The translations under genes were made by a program, and so were the position numbers. A stretch of DNA of 64,000 nucleotides from an uncultured Acetatifactor sp. GTDB taxonomy: Bacteria > Bacillota > Clostridia > Lachnospirales > Lachnospiraceae. Of the stretch, positions 25,971 to 34,979 are shown in pieces. The notes below the pieces were generated by a model that ran no database searches, was not told where the DNA came from, and saw nothing but the letters and a program-made list of their open reading frames with translations. The stretch covers positions 1 to 64,000 of the forward strand of contig CAKSAM010000006.1 in assembly GCA_934436245.1 (NCBI GenBank), read 5' to 3'. Every line of letters starts with the position of its first letter. The stretch's first letter is position 1.

Positions 25971-27329
25971 ATGAACAAGAAATATTCCGAACTGGCAGAA
26001 TTATTCCGCAGTGAGAAAACGGATGAGGAGATCCTGGATTTTTTATTGAATTATCATAAAAACGATATTGCCGATATGATGGCGGGGATGACAGAGGAAG
26101 AACGGAAGCGATTGTATCACCTGCTGGGAGCGCAGAAGGTCGCAGAGATCTTCAAATACATTGAGGAACCCCGTAAGTATATCCGGGAACTGTCCGTGGA
26201 GAGTGCTGCGAGAGTGATCTCCGAGATGGATTCCGATGACGCCGTCGACTTGTTGGAAGATCTGGATCCGGAAGAGAAAGAACAGATCGTCCGTATGCTG
26301 GACGAGGATGCAAAAAAAGATGTAAAGATGCTGCTGTCCTATGATGAAGAAGAGATTGGCAGCTGCATGACAACGAACTACATCTGCATCCCTGAAGACC
26401 TGACCATCAAACAGGCTATGAGTGAACTGGTGAAGCAGGCCGGAGAAAACGACAACATCATGACCATCTACGTGGTAGATGAAAAGGGTGTTTTCGCCGG
26501 AGCCATCGATCTGAAGGATCTGATCCGGGCAAGGGAAAATGCGCATCTGGAAGATCTGGTGTTGAAATCTTACCCATATGTCACTGACCACGAGAAAATA
26601 GATGAGTGTATGGACCGGATCCTGGATTATGCGGAGGATTCTATTCCTGTATTGTCCGCTGAAAAAAAGATCCTTGGTGTTATCACCTCCGAAGATCTGA
26701 TCGAAATGGTGGACAATGAGATGGGTGAAGACTATGCAAAGTTAGCTGGTCTGACCGCAGAAGAGGATCTGAAGGAGCCCATCGTCCAGAGTATGAAAAA
26801 GCGTCTGCCCTGGCTGATCATCCTGCTGTTCTTAGGCATGGCGGTATCCTCCGTGGTGGGACTTTTTGAAAATGTGGTGGCGGTGCTTCCTGTTGTGATC
26901 TGTTTTCAGTCACTGGTATTGGATATGGCGGGAAATGTGGGAACCCAGTCCCTGGCAGTGACCATCCGTGTGCTGATGGACGAGAACCTGACAGGAAAAC
27001 AGAAGTTCCAGCTGGTGGTCAAGGAAGTAAAGACCGGTTCCTTAAACGGTATCCTGTTAGGCGTGATGGCGCTTCTGTGCCTTGGCGTTTATGTGCATCT
27101 TTTCAAGGGTTATACCTGGATGGGAGCCTTCGGCATCTCCGGCTGTGTGGGAGTATCGCTCCTGGTAGCCATGGCGATCTCCAGTGCCGTGGGTACTGTG
27201 ATCCCCATGTTTTTCCATAAGATCAAGGTAGACCCGGCAGTGGCCTCCGGACCCCTGATCACCACGGTAAACGATCTGGTGGCGGTAGTGACCTATTATG
27301 GAATGGCATGGCTGCTTCTGATCCGGTAG
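25971..27329 (+). CDS. mgtE: Magnesium transporter MgtE
   Basis: A 452-residue protein of usual MgtE length and order: N-terminal helical domain (about 20-125) with the D-A-V-D-L-L-E-D-L repeat-like helices, a CBS pair (about 130-255), the plug helix, and a five-TM channel domain (about 275-452). The pore and conserved segments G-N-V-G-T-Q-S-L-A-V and D-P-A-V-A-S-G-P-L-I-T-T-V-N-D are present. MgtE is a Mg2+-gated Mg2+ channel in which the CBS and N domains sense cytoplasmic Mg2+. AGAAAGGAG precedes the ATG. The 50 nt between the upstream terminator and the start leave no room for an M-box riboswitch. Confidence 0.95.
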   Translation: MNKKYSELAELFRSEKTDEEILDFLLNYHKNDIADMMAGMTEEERKRLYHLLGAQKVAEIFKYIEEPRKYIRELSVESAARVISEMDSDDAVDLLEDLDPEEKEQIVRMLDEDAKKDVKMLLSYDEEEIGSCMTTNYICIPEDLTIKQAMSELVKQAGENDNIMTIYVVDEKGVFAGAIDLKDLIRARENAHLEDLVLKSYPYVTDHEKIDECMDRILDYAEDSIPVLSAEKKILGVITSEDLIEMVDNEMGEDYAKLAGLTAEEDLKEPIVQSMKKRLPWLIILLFLGMAVSSVVGLFENVVAVLPVVICFQSLVLDMAGNVGTQSLAVTIRVLMDENLTGKQKFQLVVKEVKTGSLNGILLGVMALLCLGVYVHLFKGYTWMGAFGISGCVGVSLLVAMAISSAVGTVIPMFFHKIKVDPAVASGPLITTVNDLVAVVTYYGMAWLLLIR

Positions 27330-27417
27330 CAACAGAGGTGAGTCCTACTTTAAGTGGTCGCCCTGCGTGATCAGAGCTTCCCCATGATCTATGGCATACT
27401 GGTCAAAGTTATGTGGG

Positions 27418-28326
27418 TTATACTGGATGACTGATACAATGAGTCAGCTTCTTCTTTCTGTATTCATTGGGACTCATATGATAATGCTGTCTGAATTTTC
27501 GACAAAAATAGCCGGAACTTGTAAAGCCGTTTTCTTCAGCAATAGAAAAAACATTTTTTTGAGTAGTATAAAGCTGTTCGGCAGCCTGCGCCAGTCTGTA
27601 TTGAATCAGATATGCTACCGGAGAACAGTGGATGTTGGATTGAAAAATGTGTAAAGCACCACTTTTGCTGATGGATGCCGATGCTGCAATCATTTCCAGC
27701 GTAATTTCTTCCATATAGTGGTCATGAATATATTGCATCATAGTTTGTAAGCCTGCCTGTTTGTGATTTAACCGATGAATACTGTCAGGATCGGAGTTCC
27801 AATCTTTATTTTCGAATAGTATGTTCCAAAGCTGAAATAAAAGCTGCATGGTACCTAATTCATTAGTTCCCTTTGCTTCCTGAAGGGAAAAAATTTGTGT
27901 CAAAAGCTGCAGAATCTGATTTTCCCACCGGTTGTATGGGCGAAGCACCTGATAGGTAACAGAAGAGTTTATCACAGGGAGAATATACTTTTCATAAATG
28001 AGGCTGTTTTCGGGGGCTAACAGAGTCGGCGAAAAAACAATGTTAGGTGTAAATGTACTGCCTTGTACTTCAAAACGATGAATGATACCACTATTGATAA
28101 ATATGCCGCAGCCTTTCGGCAGTTCTATTTTACTTGTTCCTGCAAGGCAGAGAACAGAGCCTTCAGCAACATATAAAAATTCCAACTCATGATGCCAGTG
28201 CCAGTCAATGCGATGAAAGTCAAATTCCCAGATATTTTCAGGATAGTATGCAAATGGATAATGATCACTGCCATGCTGGACGGTTTCGCGTAGTGTTTCA
28301 TCTGTAGTTATTTTATAAAAATCCAT
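27418..28326 (-). CDS. AraC-family regulator with N-terminal cupin
   Basis: A 302-residue protein: a cupin-type sensing domain (about 1-150; H-W-H-H-E-L-E-F-L-Y and F-I-N-S-G-I-I-H-R-F are typical) and a C-terminal AraC double helix-turn-helix (about 200-300; I-A-A-S-A-S-I-S-K-S, then G-F-T-S-S-G-Y-F-C-R-K-F-R-Q-H-Y-H-M-S-P). ATG 28326 has GTGAGGA just upstream on the minus strand; a GTG at 28341 would add five residues. It is divergent from an MFS carrier gene at 28586, the most likely target. The ligand is not evident. Confidence 0.9.
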   Translation of the reverse strand: MDFYKITTDETLRETVQHGSDHYPFAYYPENIWEFDFHRIDWHWHHELEFLYVAEGSVLCLAGTSKIELPKGCGIFINSGIIHRFEVQGSTFTPNIVFSPTLLAPENSLIYEKYILPVINSSVTYQVLRPYNRWENQILQLLTQIFSLQEAKGTNELGTMQLLFQLWNILFENKDWNSDPDSIHRLNHKQAGLQTMMQYIHDHYMEEITLEMIAASASISKSGALHIFQSNIHCSPVAYLIQYRLAQAAEQLYTTQKNVFSIAEENGFTSSGYFCRKFRQHYHMSPNEYRKKKLTHCISHPV

Positions 28327-28389
28327 GGTAGATTTCCTCACAAACTATAGAGTTTGTTATATTGTACTATAAAAATGCGATTTTGTGCA

Positions 28390-28418
28390 ATGACTGAATC
28401 TTTGATTTGCGATATAAT
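28390..28418 (+). promoter_or_regulatory. Candidate promoter for the MFS gene
   Basis: ATGACT (28390-28395), 17-nt spacer, TATAAT (28413-28418). The -10 is perfect and the -35 matches four of six bases. It lies between the divergent AraC and MFS genes and points at the MFS gene, with a leader of about 160 nt that contains several hairpins. Confidence 0.45.
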
Positions 28419-28441
28419 TCCACCTGACAGGAGGGAATAGT

Positions 28442-28572
28442 GTGAAAAATAAGCATGATAGCCTATTTTTCACACGGCTATTTGTGCCGCAGGCGTCACA
28501 AAGTAGCCCTTATCGCAGAATCAAATCTGAAATTTGATTCGCAATTCCTCCGACGGAAGGAATCGTCTGCGG
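28442..28572. repeat. Mosaic of four hairpins with an embedded mini-ORF
   Basis: Four inverted repeats follow each other: GTGAAAAATA / TATTTTTCAC (28442-28473); GGCTATTTGTG with CACAAA-G-TAGCC (28476-28508); GAATCAAAT / ATTTGATTC (28518-28540); ATTCCT / AGGAAT (28544-28563). This looks like a REP/BIME-type mosaic element or a structured leader. A GTG at 28442 with AGGAGGG six bases upstream opens a 31-codon frame ending at 28537, so a leader peptide is possible, but its codons coincide with the palindromes. Confidence 0.6.
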
Positions 28573-28585
28573 AATGGAGATTAAA

Positions 28586-29776
28586 ATGAAAAATCAATAC
28601 AACAAGACAATTACAGCCTGCTTTGTGGGGTATATTGTACAAGCTATCGTTAACAATTTCGTGCCACTACTTTTCTTGTTTTTTCAGAAAAACTATCATG
28701 TGCCGATTTCTCAGATTACATTACTGGTGACTTTTAATTTTGGAATTCAATTGTTGGTCGATCTTCTTTCCGTCAGGTTTGTTGATAGAATAGGTTATCG
28801 TGTATCTATGGTTATGGCTCATGTTCTGTCAGCGGCAGGATTGATCCTTCTTACAGTTTTACCGGAAATGATACCGGTACCATTTATAGGGATATTGACT
28901 TCTGTAATGATTTATGCAGTAGGTGGCGGACTTTTGGAAGTTCTGGTAAGTCCGGTTGTTGAAGCATGTCCATCGGATAATAAGGAGAAAGCAATGAGTC
29001 TGCTTCATTCTTTTTACTGTTGGGGACATGCAGGAGTTGTACTCATTTCAACATTGTTTTTTCATGTGGCTGGTATAGATAACTGGAAAATATTAGCTAT
29101 TATTTGGGCGGTAATTCCCCTTGGAAATGCTTTTGCTTTTTTAAAAGTTCCGATGGAACCATTGCTTGCGGATGGAGAGGCCGGACTTGGGTTAAAGGAT
29201 TTATTCCGGTTAAAAATATTTTGGATACTGCTGATCATGATGATATGTGCGGGAGCAAGTGAACAGGCAGTAAGCCAATGGGCGTCTGCTTTTGCGGAAA
29301 AAGGTCTTGGTATTTCCAAGGCAGCCGGGGATCTGGCGGGACCGATGGCATTTGCAATCTTAATGGGAACCTCAAGATTATTTTACGGTAAATATGGCGA
29401 CCGTATCAATTTGGAACACTTTATGATCTTTAGTAGTTTTTTATGTATTTTATCTTATTTGGGGATTTCGTTATTATCGATGCCAGTGTTAAATCTGATT
29501 GCCTGCGCCGTCTGTGGGTTGTCAGTGGGAATTGCGTGGCCGGGAACTTTCAGCAAGGCATCGGCTGCTTTGCCAAAAGGCGGAACAGCTATGTTTGCTT
29601 TGTTGGCATTGGGCGGAGATATAGGCTGTTCGGGAGGTCCTACATTGGTTGGGATGGTATCAGGAGCTTTGGAGGATAACATGAAAATGGGAATCCTGGC
29701 AGGAATTATTTTTCCGGTACTGTTGCTTATAGGAATCATTCTATGTAGAATAGAAAATGGAGAATTATCAGAATAA
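28586..29776 (+). CDS. Major facilitator superfamily transporter
   Basis: A 396-residue polytopic protein with about 12 TM segments in two halves. The TM2-TM3 loop has the MFS-like V-R-F-V-D-R-I-G-Y-R-V-S pattern, and the second half has F-Y-G-K-Y-G-D-R-I. Lengths and spacing fit the 12-TM MFS. Nothing fixes the substrate; the divergent AraC/cupin regulator suggests a sugar or small organic compound. ATG 28586 has GGAG upstream; an in-frame ATG at 28574 would add four residues. Codon use is clearly more AT-rich than in mgtE and most of nfo. Confidence 0.88.
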   Translation: MKNQYNKTITACFVGYIVQAIVNNFVPLLFLFFQKNYHVPISQITLLVTFNFGIQLLVDLLSVRFVDRIGYRVSMVMAHVLSAAGLILLTVLPEMIPVPFIGILTSVMIYAVGGGLLEVLVSPVVEACPSDNKEKAMSLLHSFYCWGHAGVVLISTLFFHVAGIDNWKILAIIWAVIPLGNAFAFLKVPMEPLLADGEAGLGLKDLFRLKIFWILLIMMICAGASEQAVSQWASAFAEKGLGISKAAGDLAGPMAFAILMGTSRLFYGKYGDRINLEHFMIFSSFLCILSYLGISLLSMPVLNLIACAVCGLSVGIAWPGTFSKASAALPKGGTAMFALLALGGDIGCSGGPTLVGMVSGALEDNMKMGILAGIIFPVLLLIGIILCRIENGELSE

Positions 29777-29988
29777 TGGAAGGTAAGATATTCATAGAAG
29801 AAGGTAAGGATGGACTGGGGTATATCGTATTTGATGTCAAACAAAGGAAAGACGTAAACGGATTAACCTTAGATATGATAGGAATGGGAATGGATGTATT
29901 GTATGAGCCGAGAATTGTATCTGGACGATATGAAAGCTGCGTTATATGTAGTGAAAAAATAGGCATTAAAATAGTTGCGGTTTTATAA
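29776..29988 (+). CDS. Small hypothetical protein coupled to the MFS gene
   Basis: A 70-residue frame whose ATG overlaps the MFS stop codon (TAATG). It has a beta-rich look (K-D-G-L-G-Y-I-V-F-D-V) and two cysteines near the end (C-V-I-C). No family is recognised. It could be a small real protein or the remnant of a longer gene; its stop lies about 40 nt before the nfo start. Confidence 0.4.
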   Translation: MEGKIFIEEGKDGLGYIVFDVKQRKDVNGLTLDMIGMGMDVLYEPRIVSGRYESCVICSEKIGIKIVAVL

Positions 29989-30029
29989 TGGCAATTCCAA
30001 TATCTATTTCAAAGGAGTTATCAGATTTT

Positions 30030-30959
30030 ATGTCAGAGATATTATTGGGTTCCCATGTGGGAATGTCGGGAAAAGAGATGTTTTTAGGCTCTGTGAAGGA
30101 GGCGGCAGAGTACGGTGCCAATACGCTGATGGTCTACACCGGGGCACCCCAGAACACGAGACGCAAGGAAATCGGAGAGCTGAGAATTGAAGAAGGGCTT
30201 GCCTATGCCGAAAAAGCAGGCATCAGAGAGGTAGTCATTCATGCTCCCTATATTATTAATTTAGGCAACATGGAGAAGCCGGAAATGTTCGATTTCAGCG
30301 TGGAATTTCTGGCAAAAGAAGTAAAACGCACCGCTGCTTTTCACAGCAGGGCACTGGTACTGCATCCGGGTTCTGCCTTAACTGCCGGTGTGGAAGCATC
30401 CGTGGAGCAGATTGCCAAGGGATTAAATCTGGTGCTTGATGCAGATGACAGTGAGGTCAATATCGCACTGGAAACCATGGCAGGCAAGGGCAGTGAGGTC
30501 GGCAGAACTTTCGAAGAGCTGCGCATGATCTATGACAGAGTAGAGAGGAAGGACAGGCTGAGGGTATGCTTTGACACCTGCCATGTGAACGATGCCGGAT
30601 ATGATCTGGTGAATGATTACGAAGGTGTGCTTGCGCAGTTTGACAAGATTCTGGGATTGAACCAGATCGCAGTGATCCATGTGAACGACAGCCTGAATCC
30701 CTTAGGAGCCCACAAGGACCGCCATGCCAATATCGGACAGGGTACCATCGGCTATGAGACCCTGCACCGGATCGTCCATGACGAACGGTTTACTGCCGTG
30801 CCGAAGATATTGGAGACACCCTGGCTGTGTGCCGAGGGAGAAGACAAGAAGACAATCCCACCTTACAAGCAGGAGATCGCATGGCTGAAAGCTTTAAAAC
30901 AGATGGATACCACGGAAGCAGTGGACAATTCCAAGAGCTTGATCGAAGGCTGCCTGTAG
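30030..30959 (+). CDS. nfo: Endonuclease IV (AP endonuclease)
   Basis: A 309-residue TIM-barrel nuclease. Recognised segments are L-L-G-S-H-V-G-M-S-G at the start, F-x-x-A-P-Q-N-T-R-R-like G-A-P-Q-N-T-R-R, V-I-H-A-P-Y-I-I-N-L-G-N, A-L-E-T-M-A-G-K-G-S-E-V-G, C-F-D-T-C-H-V-N-D-A-G-Y-D and H-V-N-D-S ... H-K-D-R-H-A-N-I-G-Q-G. These include the His/Asp/Glu ligands of the three-zinc site. It cleaves abasic sites in base excision repair. ATG 30030 with AAAGGAG upstream is preferred to 29988. The first few codons are AT-rich like the upstream genes, then composition changes. Confidence 0.95.
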   Translation: MSEILLGSHVGMSGKEMFLGSVKEAAEYGANTLMVYTGAPQNTRRKEIGELRIEEGLAYAEKAGIREVVIHAPYIINLGNMEKPEMFDFSVEFLAKEVKRTAAFHSRALVLHPGSALTAGVEASVEQIAKGLNLVLDADDSEVNIALETMAGKGSEVGRTFEELRMIYDRVERKDRLRVCFDTCHVNDAGYDLVNDYEGVLAQFDKILGLNQIAVIHVNDSLNPLGAHKDRHANIGQGTIGYETLHRIVHDERFTAVPKILETPWLCAEGEDKKTIPPYKQEIAWLKALKQMDTTEAVDNSKSLIEGCL

Positions 30960-31011
30960 AAGTTAGAAATAGAAAGTTAGTTTGACGTCAAAGGCATTAA
31001 AACAAAGAATT

Positions 31012-31059
31012 CCGTACAAAAAAGTTCCTAAATCAGGAATTATTGTACGGGATTTATTT
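31012..31059 (+). terminator. Probable terminator after nfo
   Basis: Two nested arms: CCGTACAA (31012-31019) pairs with TTGTACGG (31043-31050), and inside TTCCT pairs with AGGAA across a 5-base loop. GATTTATTT follows; the T-run is interrupted, so termination strength is uncertain. Confidence 0.5.
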
Positions 31060-31518
31060 ATGCAACGAAAATAGTGATTTTTTATATGACAAAATCTTAT
31101 ATAAGTGTTCAGAACATCAGACTCTGAAACAAAAAGAAGATTATTAAGATATTTCGAGTGGATAGAGTTTTGTAAAGAGATTAATGATAGCATTGATTCA
31201 AAAAAAATTAAGCGAAATATATCAGTTATATAAGATGATGACAGCAATAAGTACAGATGTGATTATATATTGAAAATAATAATTGGTAAATGTGACGATA
31301 GATAACTGCTAAATGCTATACATGGTTTACAAAAGTCCATGATATAAAATGAGAATATTAGCAATAATTGACAAATAGAAAGCAAAAATTGAAAAGTATA
31401 TGTAAGTTGAAAATGTATAATGAAATTATGCTTTTTTTTCAACAAGGCCTAGGTTTGAAAGAACAGATAGTTACAAATGTTAACCTATTAACCATTTATA
31501 TAACAAGGAGGTAACAAC
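31060..31518. other. AT-rich intergenic region
   Basis: About 460 nt between nfo and the binding-protein gene with no convincing gene. It is very AT-rich. A TATAAT lies at 31416-31421 but with no good -35 at the right distance. A small palindrome, GTTAA-CCTA-TTAAC, lies just upstream of the AAGGAGG of the next gene and could be an operator. Short minus-strand frames here lack ribosome binding sites. Confidence 0.6.
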
Positions 31519-32931
31519 ATGAAAAAGTTTGTTGCTAGCGCTTTATGTGCTTGTATGGTTTCGAGTCTCTTGACTGGCTGCGGTTCCGGCACTTCTACCG
31601 GTTCAGTAGACAATAGCTCATCGGGTGGGACTTCTACAGCAACTGTTGCAGATTCTGGGAAAAAGAGTGATGCAGATTCGGACAAAGTAATCAATGTATG
31701 GGCATTTACTGATGAAGTTCCCGGCATGATTGAAAAGTACATAGAAGAACATCCGGATTTTGGCTATGATATTAATACAACAATTATTGCTACTACAGAT
31801 GGAGCATATCAGCCTGCTCTTGACCAGGCACTTGCGTCAGGCGGCTCAGATGCACCGGACATCTACTGCGCAGAAGCAGCTTTTGTACTAAAATATACAC
31901 AAGGTGATGCAGCACAATACGCAAGTCCTTATGAAGAACTTGGTATTGATGTAGATCAGGCAATCAAGGATGCAGACATTGCACAGTACACAGTTGATAT
32001 AGGAACGAATGCTGATGGAAAGGTTGTTGGTCTGGGATATCAGGCAACAGGTGGTGCGTTTATTTATCGGCGCTCTATCGCAAAGGATGTATGGGGAACG
32101 GATGATCCGGCGGTTATTCAGGATAAGATCGGACCCGGCTGGGACAAATTCTTTGATGCGGCTAAAGAATTGAAAGCTAAGGGCTATGGCATAGTATCTG
32201 GTGATGGAGATATTTGGCATGCAGTTGAGAACAGTTCAGATAAAGGTTGGATTGTAGATGGAAAATTAAATATCGATCCCAAGAGAGAAGAATTCCTGGA
32301 TCTTTCCAAGAAGTTAAAAGACAATGGTTATCACAACGATACACAGGATTGGCAGGATGCATGGTTTGCTGATATGAAGGGTGAGGGCGAACAGCCTGTC
32401 TTCGGCTTCTTTGGACCGGCATGGCTGATCAATTACACATTAGCTCCTAACTGTGGTGGCGAAAAACCCGGTGAAGGAACGTATGGCGACTGGGCTGTCT
32501 GCACACCGCCCATCGGTTTCTTCTGGGGTGGTACATGGGTACTTGCTAATAAAAATACAGAAAAAGCTGAGGCTGTAGGCGAAATTATCAAATGGATTAC
32601 TCTGGATACATCGGAGGATGGTCTTCAGTATAAATGGGCTAATGGTACTTTAAATGGTGAAGGTGGTACAAAAGACGCTGTGGCATCCGGTGCTGTAATG
32701 TCCAAATCAAATGGTGAACTGGATTTCTTGGGTGGGCAGAATATGTTTGATGCATTTGTTCCTGCAAATGCATATGCAAAAGGAACAAATCTGACTCAGT
32801 ATGATGAAACAATCAATACCTACTGGAGAGATCAGGTACGTCAGTACACCTCAGGTGCAAAAACACGTGAGCAGGCAATTGCTGATTTTAAGCAACAGGT
32901 AGCAGATAACCTGGATGTAATTGTTGAGTAG
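31519..32931 (+). CDS. Sugar ABC transporter substrate-binding lipoprotein
   Basis: A 470-residue lipoprotein: signal peptide with lipobox L-L-T-G-C (Cys21), a Ser/Gly/Thr-rich linker (about 22-60), then a family 1 carbohydrate-binding protein (V-I-N-V-W-A-F-T-D-E-V, D-A-P-D-I-Y-C-A-E-A-A, and G-G-T-W-V-L-A-N-K-N near the ligand cleft). AAGGAGG precedes the ATG. Two permeases follow and a GH3 beta-xylosidase-like gene is nearby, so xylo-oligosaccharides or a related glycan are likely ligands (inference). Confidence 0.9.
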   Translation: MKKFVASALCACMVSSLLTGCGSGTSTGSVDNSSSGGTSTATVADSGKKSDADSDKVINVWAFTDEVPGMIEKYIEEHPDFGYDINTTIIATTDGAYQPALDQALASGGSDAPDIYCAEAAFVLKYTQGDAAQYASPYEELGIDVDQAIKDADIAQYTVDIGTNADGKVVGLGYQATGGAFIYRRSIAKDVWGTDDPAVIQDKIGPGWDKFFDAAKELKAKGYGIVSGDGDIWHAVENSSDKGWIVDGKLNIDPKREEFLDLSKKLKDNGYHNDTQDWQDAWFADMKGEGEQPVFGFFGPAWLINYTLAPNCGGEKPGEGTYGDWAVCTPPIGFFWGGTWVLANKNTEKAEAVGEIIKWITLDTSEDGLQYKWANGTLNGEGGTKDAVASGAVMSKSNGELDFLGGQNMFDAFVPANAYAKGTNLTQYDETINTYWRDQVRQYTSGAKTREQAIADFKQQVADNLDVIVE

Positions 32932-32980
32932 GCATTAATACAGTAACTTTGTTAATTATGTATGCCGGTAAAAGAATAAA

Positions 32981-33017
32981 CAGGGCGGATGGCTTCTGTT
33001 CGCCCTGCTTTTCTTTT
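32981..33017 (+). terminator. Attenuating terminator between binding protein and permeases
   Basis: CAGGGCGGA (32981-32989) pairs with TTCGCCCTG (32999-33007) around a 9-base loop, followed by CTTTTCTTTT. Such partial terminators after binding-protein genes commonly keep permease levels below those of the binding protein. Confidence 0.65.
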
Positions 33018-33055
33018 GCCGATGTATAAATACTCAAAATAAACAGGAAAGAAGG

Positions 33056-34099
33056 GTGAAAAGAGTGAAAAAAGTGAAAAACAAAAAGCTTAGTTATGCA
33101 AGATACGGATATTATTTTAGTATTCCCTTTGCGGTAGCTTTCCTGTTATTTACTTTATATCCTATCGCATATACTGTTATCATCGGATTTACAGATTTAA
33201 AAGGTCTGGGTATGACTCGATTTCATTTCTTGACAGATGACCTGTTCCGGAATTTTAAAGCGGTTTTGACCAATCCGTCTTTTAAACAGGCTCTGTCAAA
33301 TACAGTTGTGATGTGGTTGTTAAACTTTATACCACAGATTCTTCTGGCACTTTTATTGACTGCATGGTTTACGGATAAGCGGAGCAAGATTGCGGGGCAG
33401 GGATTTTTTAAGGTTATTTTCTATATGCCAAACATCATTACAGCAGCTACCATTGCCATTTTATTCAATGCTTTATTCGGATATCCGATGGGACCCGTAA
33501 ACGATATTCTAGTGTCACTCAAAATTGTTGATAAACCGGTAAATCTGCTTATCAATAAGACGATAGCAAGAGGTATAGTCATCTTTATTCAGACATGGAT
33601 GTGGTATGGGTATACGATGATTACCCTGATTTCCGGAGTACTAGGTATTAGTCCTGATATTTTTGAAGCAGCAGAGGTAGACGGGGCTAACCGCACGCAG
33701 ACATTTTGGTATGTCACGCTTCCAAACATTAAGACAATCCTGTTGTTTACACTCGTAACAAGTTTAATTGGCGGCCTGAATATGTTTGATATTCCTAAAT
33801 TGTTCTTGCTTGGAGGTCCGGATAACGCAACACTGACTACAAATGTATTTATTTACAATCAGGCATTCAGTGGAAGCTATATGTACAACAGAGCAGCAGC
33901 GGCAAGTATGATTATGCTCGTTATTATTGCTATTCTGTCCGGTATTCTGTTCATGATTTTGGAGGACAAGGATGAAGCAGCATTACGCAAATTGAACAGA
34001 CAGCAGGAAAAGAATTTCAAACGCAGACAAAAAGAACTATTTTTGAAAGAAAAAGCACAGGTGGACGTTGGAAGGAGGCATACAGATGTTGAAAAATAA
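33056..34099 (+). CDS. Sugar ABC transporter permease 1 (MalF-like)
   Basis: A 347-residue permease with six or seven TM segments. It carries the cytoplasmic EAA loop, E-A-A-E-V-D-G-A-N-R-T-Q-T-F-W-Y-V-T-L-P-N-I, that docks onto the ATPase. The C-terminus is a charged helical tail of about 50 residues. The start is uncertain: GTG 33056, 33065 or 33074 are all possible behind AGGAAAGAAGG. It overlaps the next permease by 14 nt. Confidence 0.9.
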   Translation: MKRVKKVKNKKLSYARYGYYFSIPFAVAFLLFTLYPIAYTVIIGFTDLKGLGMTRFHFLTDDLFRNFKAVLTNPSFKQALSNTVVMWLLNFIPQILLALLLTAWFTDKRSKIAGQGFFKVIFYMPNIITAATIAILFNALFGYPMGPVNDILVSLKIVDKPVNLLINKTIARGIVIFIQTWMWYGYTMITLISGVLGISPDIFEAAEVDGANRTQTFWYVTLPNIKTILLFTLVTSLIGGLNMFDIPKLFLLGGPDNATLTTNVFIYNQAFSGSYMYNRAAAASMIMLVIIAILSGILFMILEDKDEAALRKLNRQQEKNFKRRQKELFLKEKAQVDVGRRHTDVEK

Positions 34100-34928
34100 G
34101 GAAAATCAAAAGCTGAAAATCGTTATTTATGCTGTATGTATTCTTCTGGCGATCATCAGTATTCTGCCGTTTTATATCATGTTTATCAATTCAACACGAT
34201 CCACAACGGAAATACAGCAACATGCAATTTCGTTTCTGCCCTCCGGGTATGTACTGAATAACCTCAAAATCCTTTTGGGCAAGAGCTTTAATCCGGCGGT
34301 CGGATTTAAAAATTCATTCGTTATATCCATCGGCTCTACCGCATTAGCCGTTTATTTTTCATCACTGACAGCCTATGCGCTGGTAGCTTACGATTGGAAA
34401 CTGCGTCAGTCGTTTTTCAGATTCATCATGTGTGTCATGATGATTCCGGCGCAGGTAACTACCATCGGTTTCTATCAGATGGTATACAAGATTGGAATGA
34501 CCAATCATCTGGCAATGCTGATATTACCGGCAATCGCATCCCCAACAATGGTATTTTTCATGAGACAATATTTGAAGCCAACGTTGTCAATGGAAATTGT
34601 ACAATCAGCACGTATTGATGGAGCGAAGGAATTTATGATTTTTAACCGTATCGTGTTGCCGATAATGAAACCGGCAATAGCAACACAGGCTATTTTTTCC
34701 TTTGTATCAAGCTGGAACAATCTGTTTACGCCCTTAGTTCTGCTGACGGATCAGAAAAAATATACAATGCCCATCATGGTCAGCTTGCTGAGAGGTGATA
34801 TTTATAAAACGGAATATGGCTCTGTCTATTTAGGACTTTCGTTGACGGTATTGCCATTGATCATTGTATATCTGCTTTTATCCAAATACATAATTGCAGG
34901 TGTTGCACTTGGTGGTGTGAAGGGGTGA
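34086..34928 (+). CDS. Sugar ABC transporter permease 2 (MalG-like)
   Basis: A 280-residue permease with about six TM helices. The EAA-type loop reads Q-S-A-R-I-D-G-A-K-E-F-M-I-F-N-R-I-V-L-P, slightly altered from E-A-A. The N-terminal I-S-I-L-P-F-Y-I-M-F-I-N-S-T-R pattern is typical of MalG-type proteins. ATG 34086 follows AAGGAGG and overlaps the previous stop. No ABC ATPase gene is in the cluster, so a shared MsmK/UgpC-type ATPase elsewhere is expected. Confidence 0.9.
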   Translation: MLKNKENQKLKIVIYAVCILLAIISILPFYIMFINSTRSTTEIQQHAISFLPSGYVLNNLKILLGKSFNPAVGFKNSFVISIGSTALAVYFSSLTAYALVAYDWKLRQSFFRFIMCVMMIPAQVTTIGFYQMVYKIGMTNHLAMLILPAIASPTMVFFMRQYLKPTLSMEIVQSARIDGAKEFMIFNRIVLPIMKPAIATQAIFSFVSSWNNLFTPLVLLTDQKKYTMPIMVSLLRGDIYKTEYGSVYLGLSLTVLPLIIVYLLLSKYIIAGVALGGVKG

Positions 34929-34944
34929 TTTCCCTGTTAAAGAA

Positions 34945-34979
34945 GAAGTGGACTTTCAATGAAAGTCCGCTTCAATTTT
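34945..34979. terminator. Terminator between convergent permease and AraC genes
   Basis: GAAGTGGACTTTC (34945-34957) pairs with GAAAGTCCGCTTC (34961-34973), 12 of 13 canonical pairs plus one G-U, with a three-base loop and an AATTTT tail. It overlaps the stop codon of the minus-strand AraC gene. On the minus strand the tail is weaker. Confidence 0.75.

Noticed and set aside
27391..27654. Plus-strand 87-codon frame
   Set aside because: It lies opposite the C-terminal helix-turn-helix of the AraC regulator and lacks a ribosome binding site.
30963..31247. Minus-strand 94-codon frame in the AT-rich gap after nfo
   Set aside because: It runs through a terminator hairpin, has no ribosome binding site and its composition is that of random AT-rich DNA.
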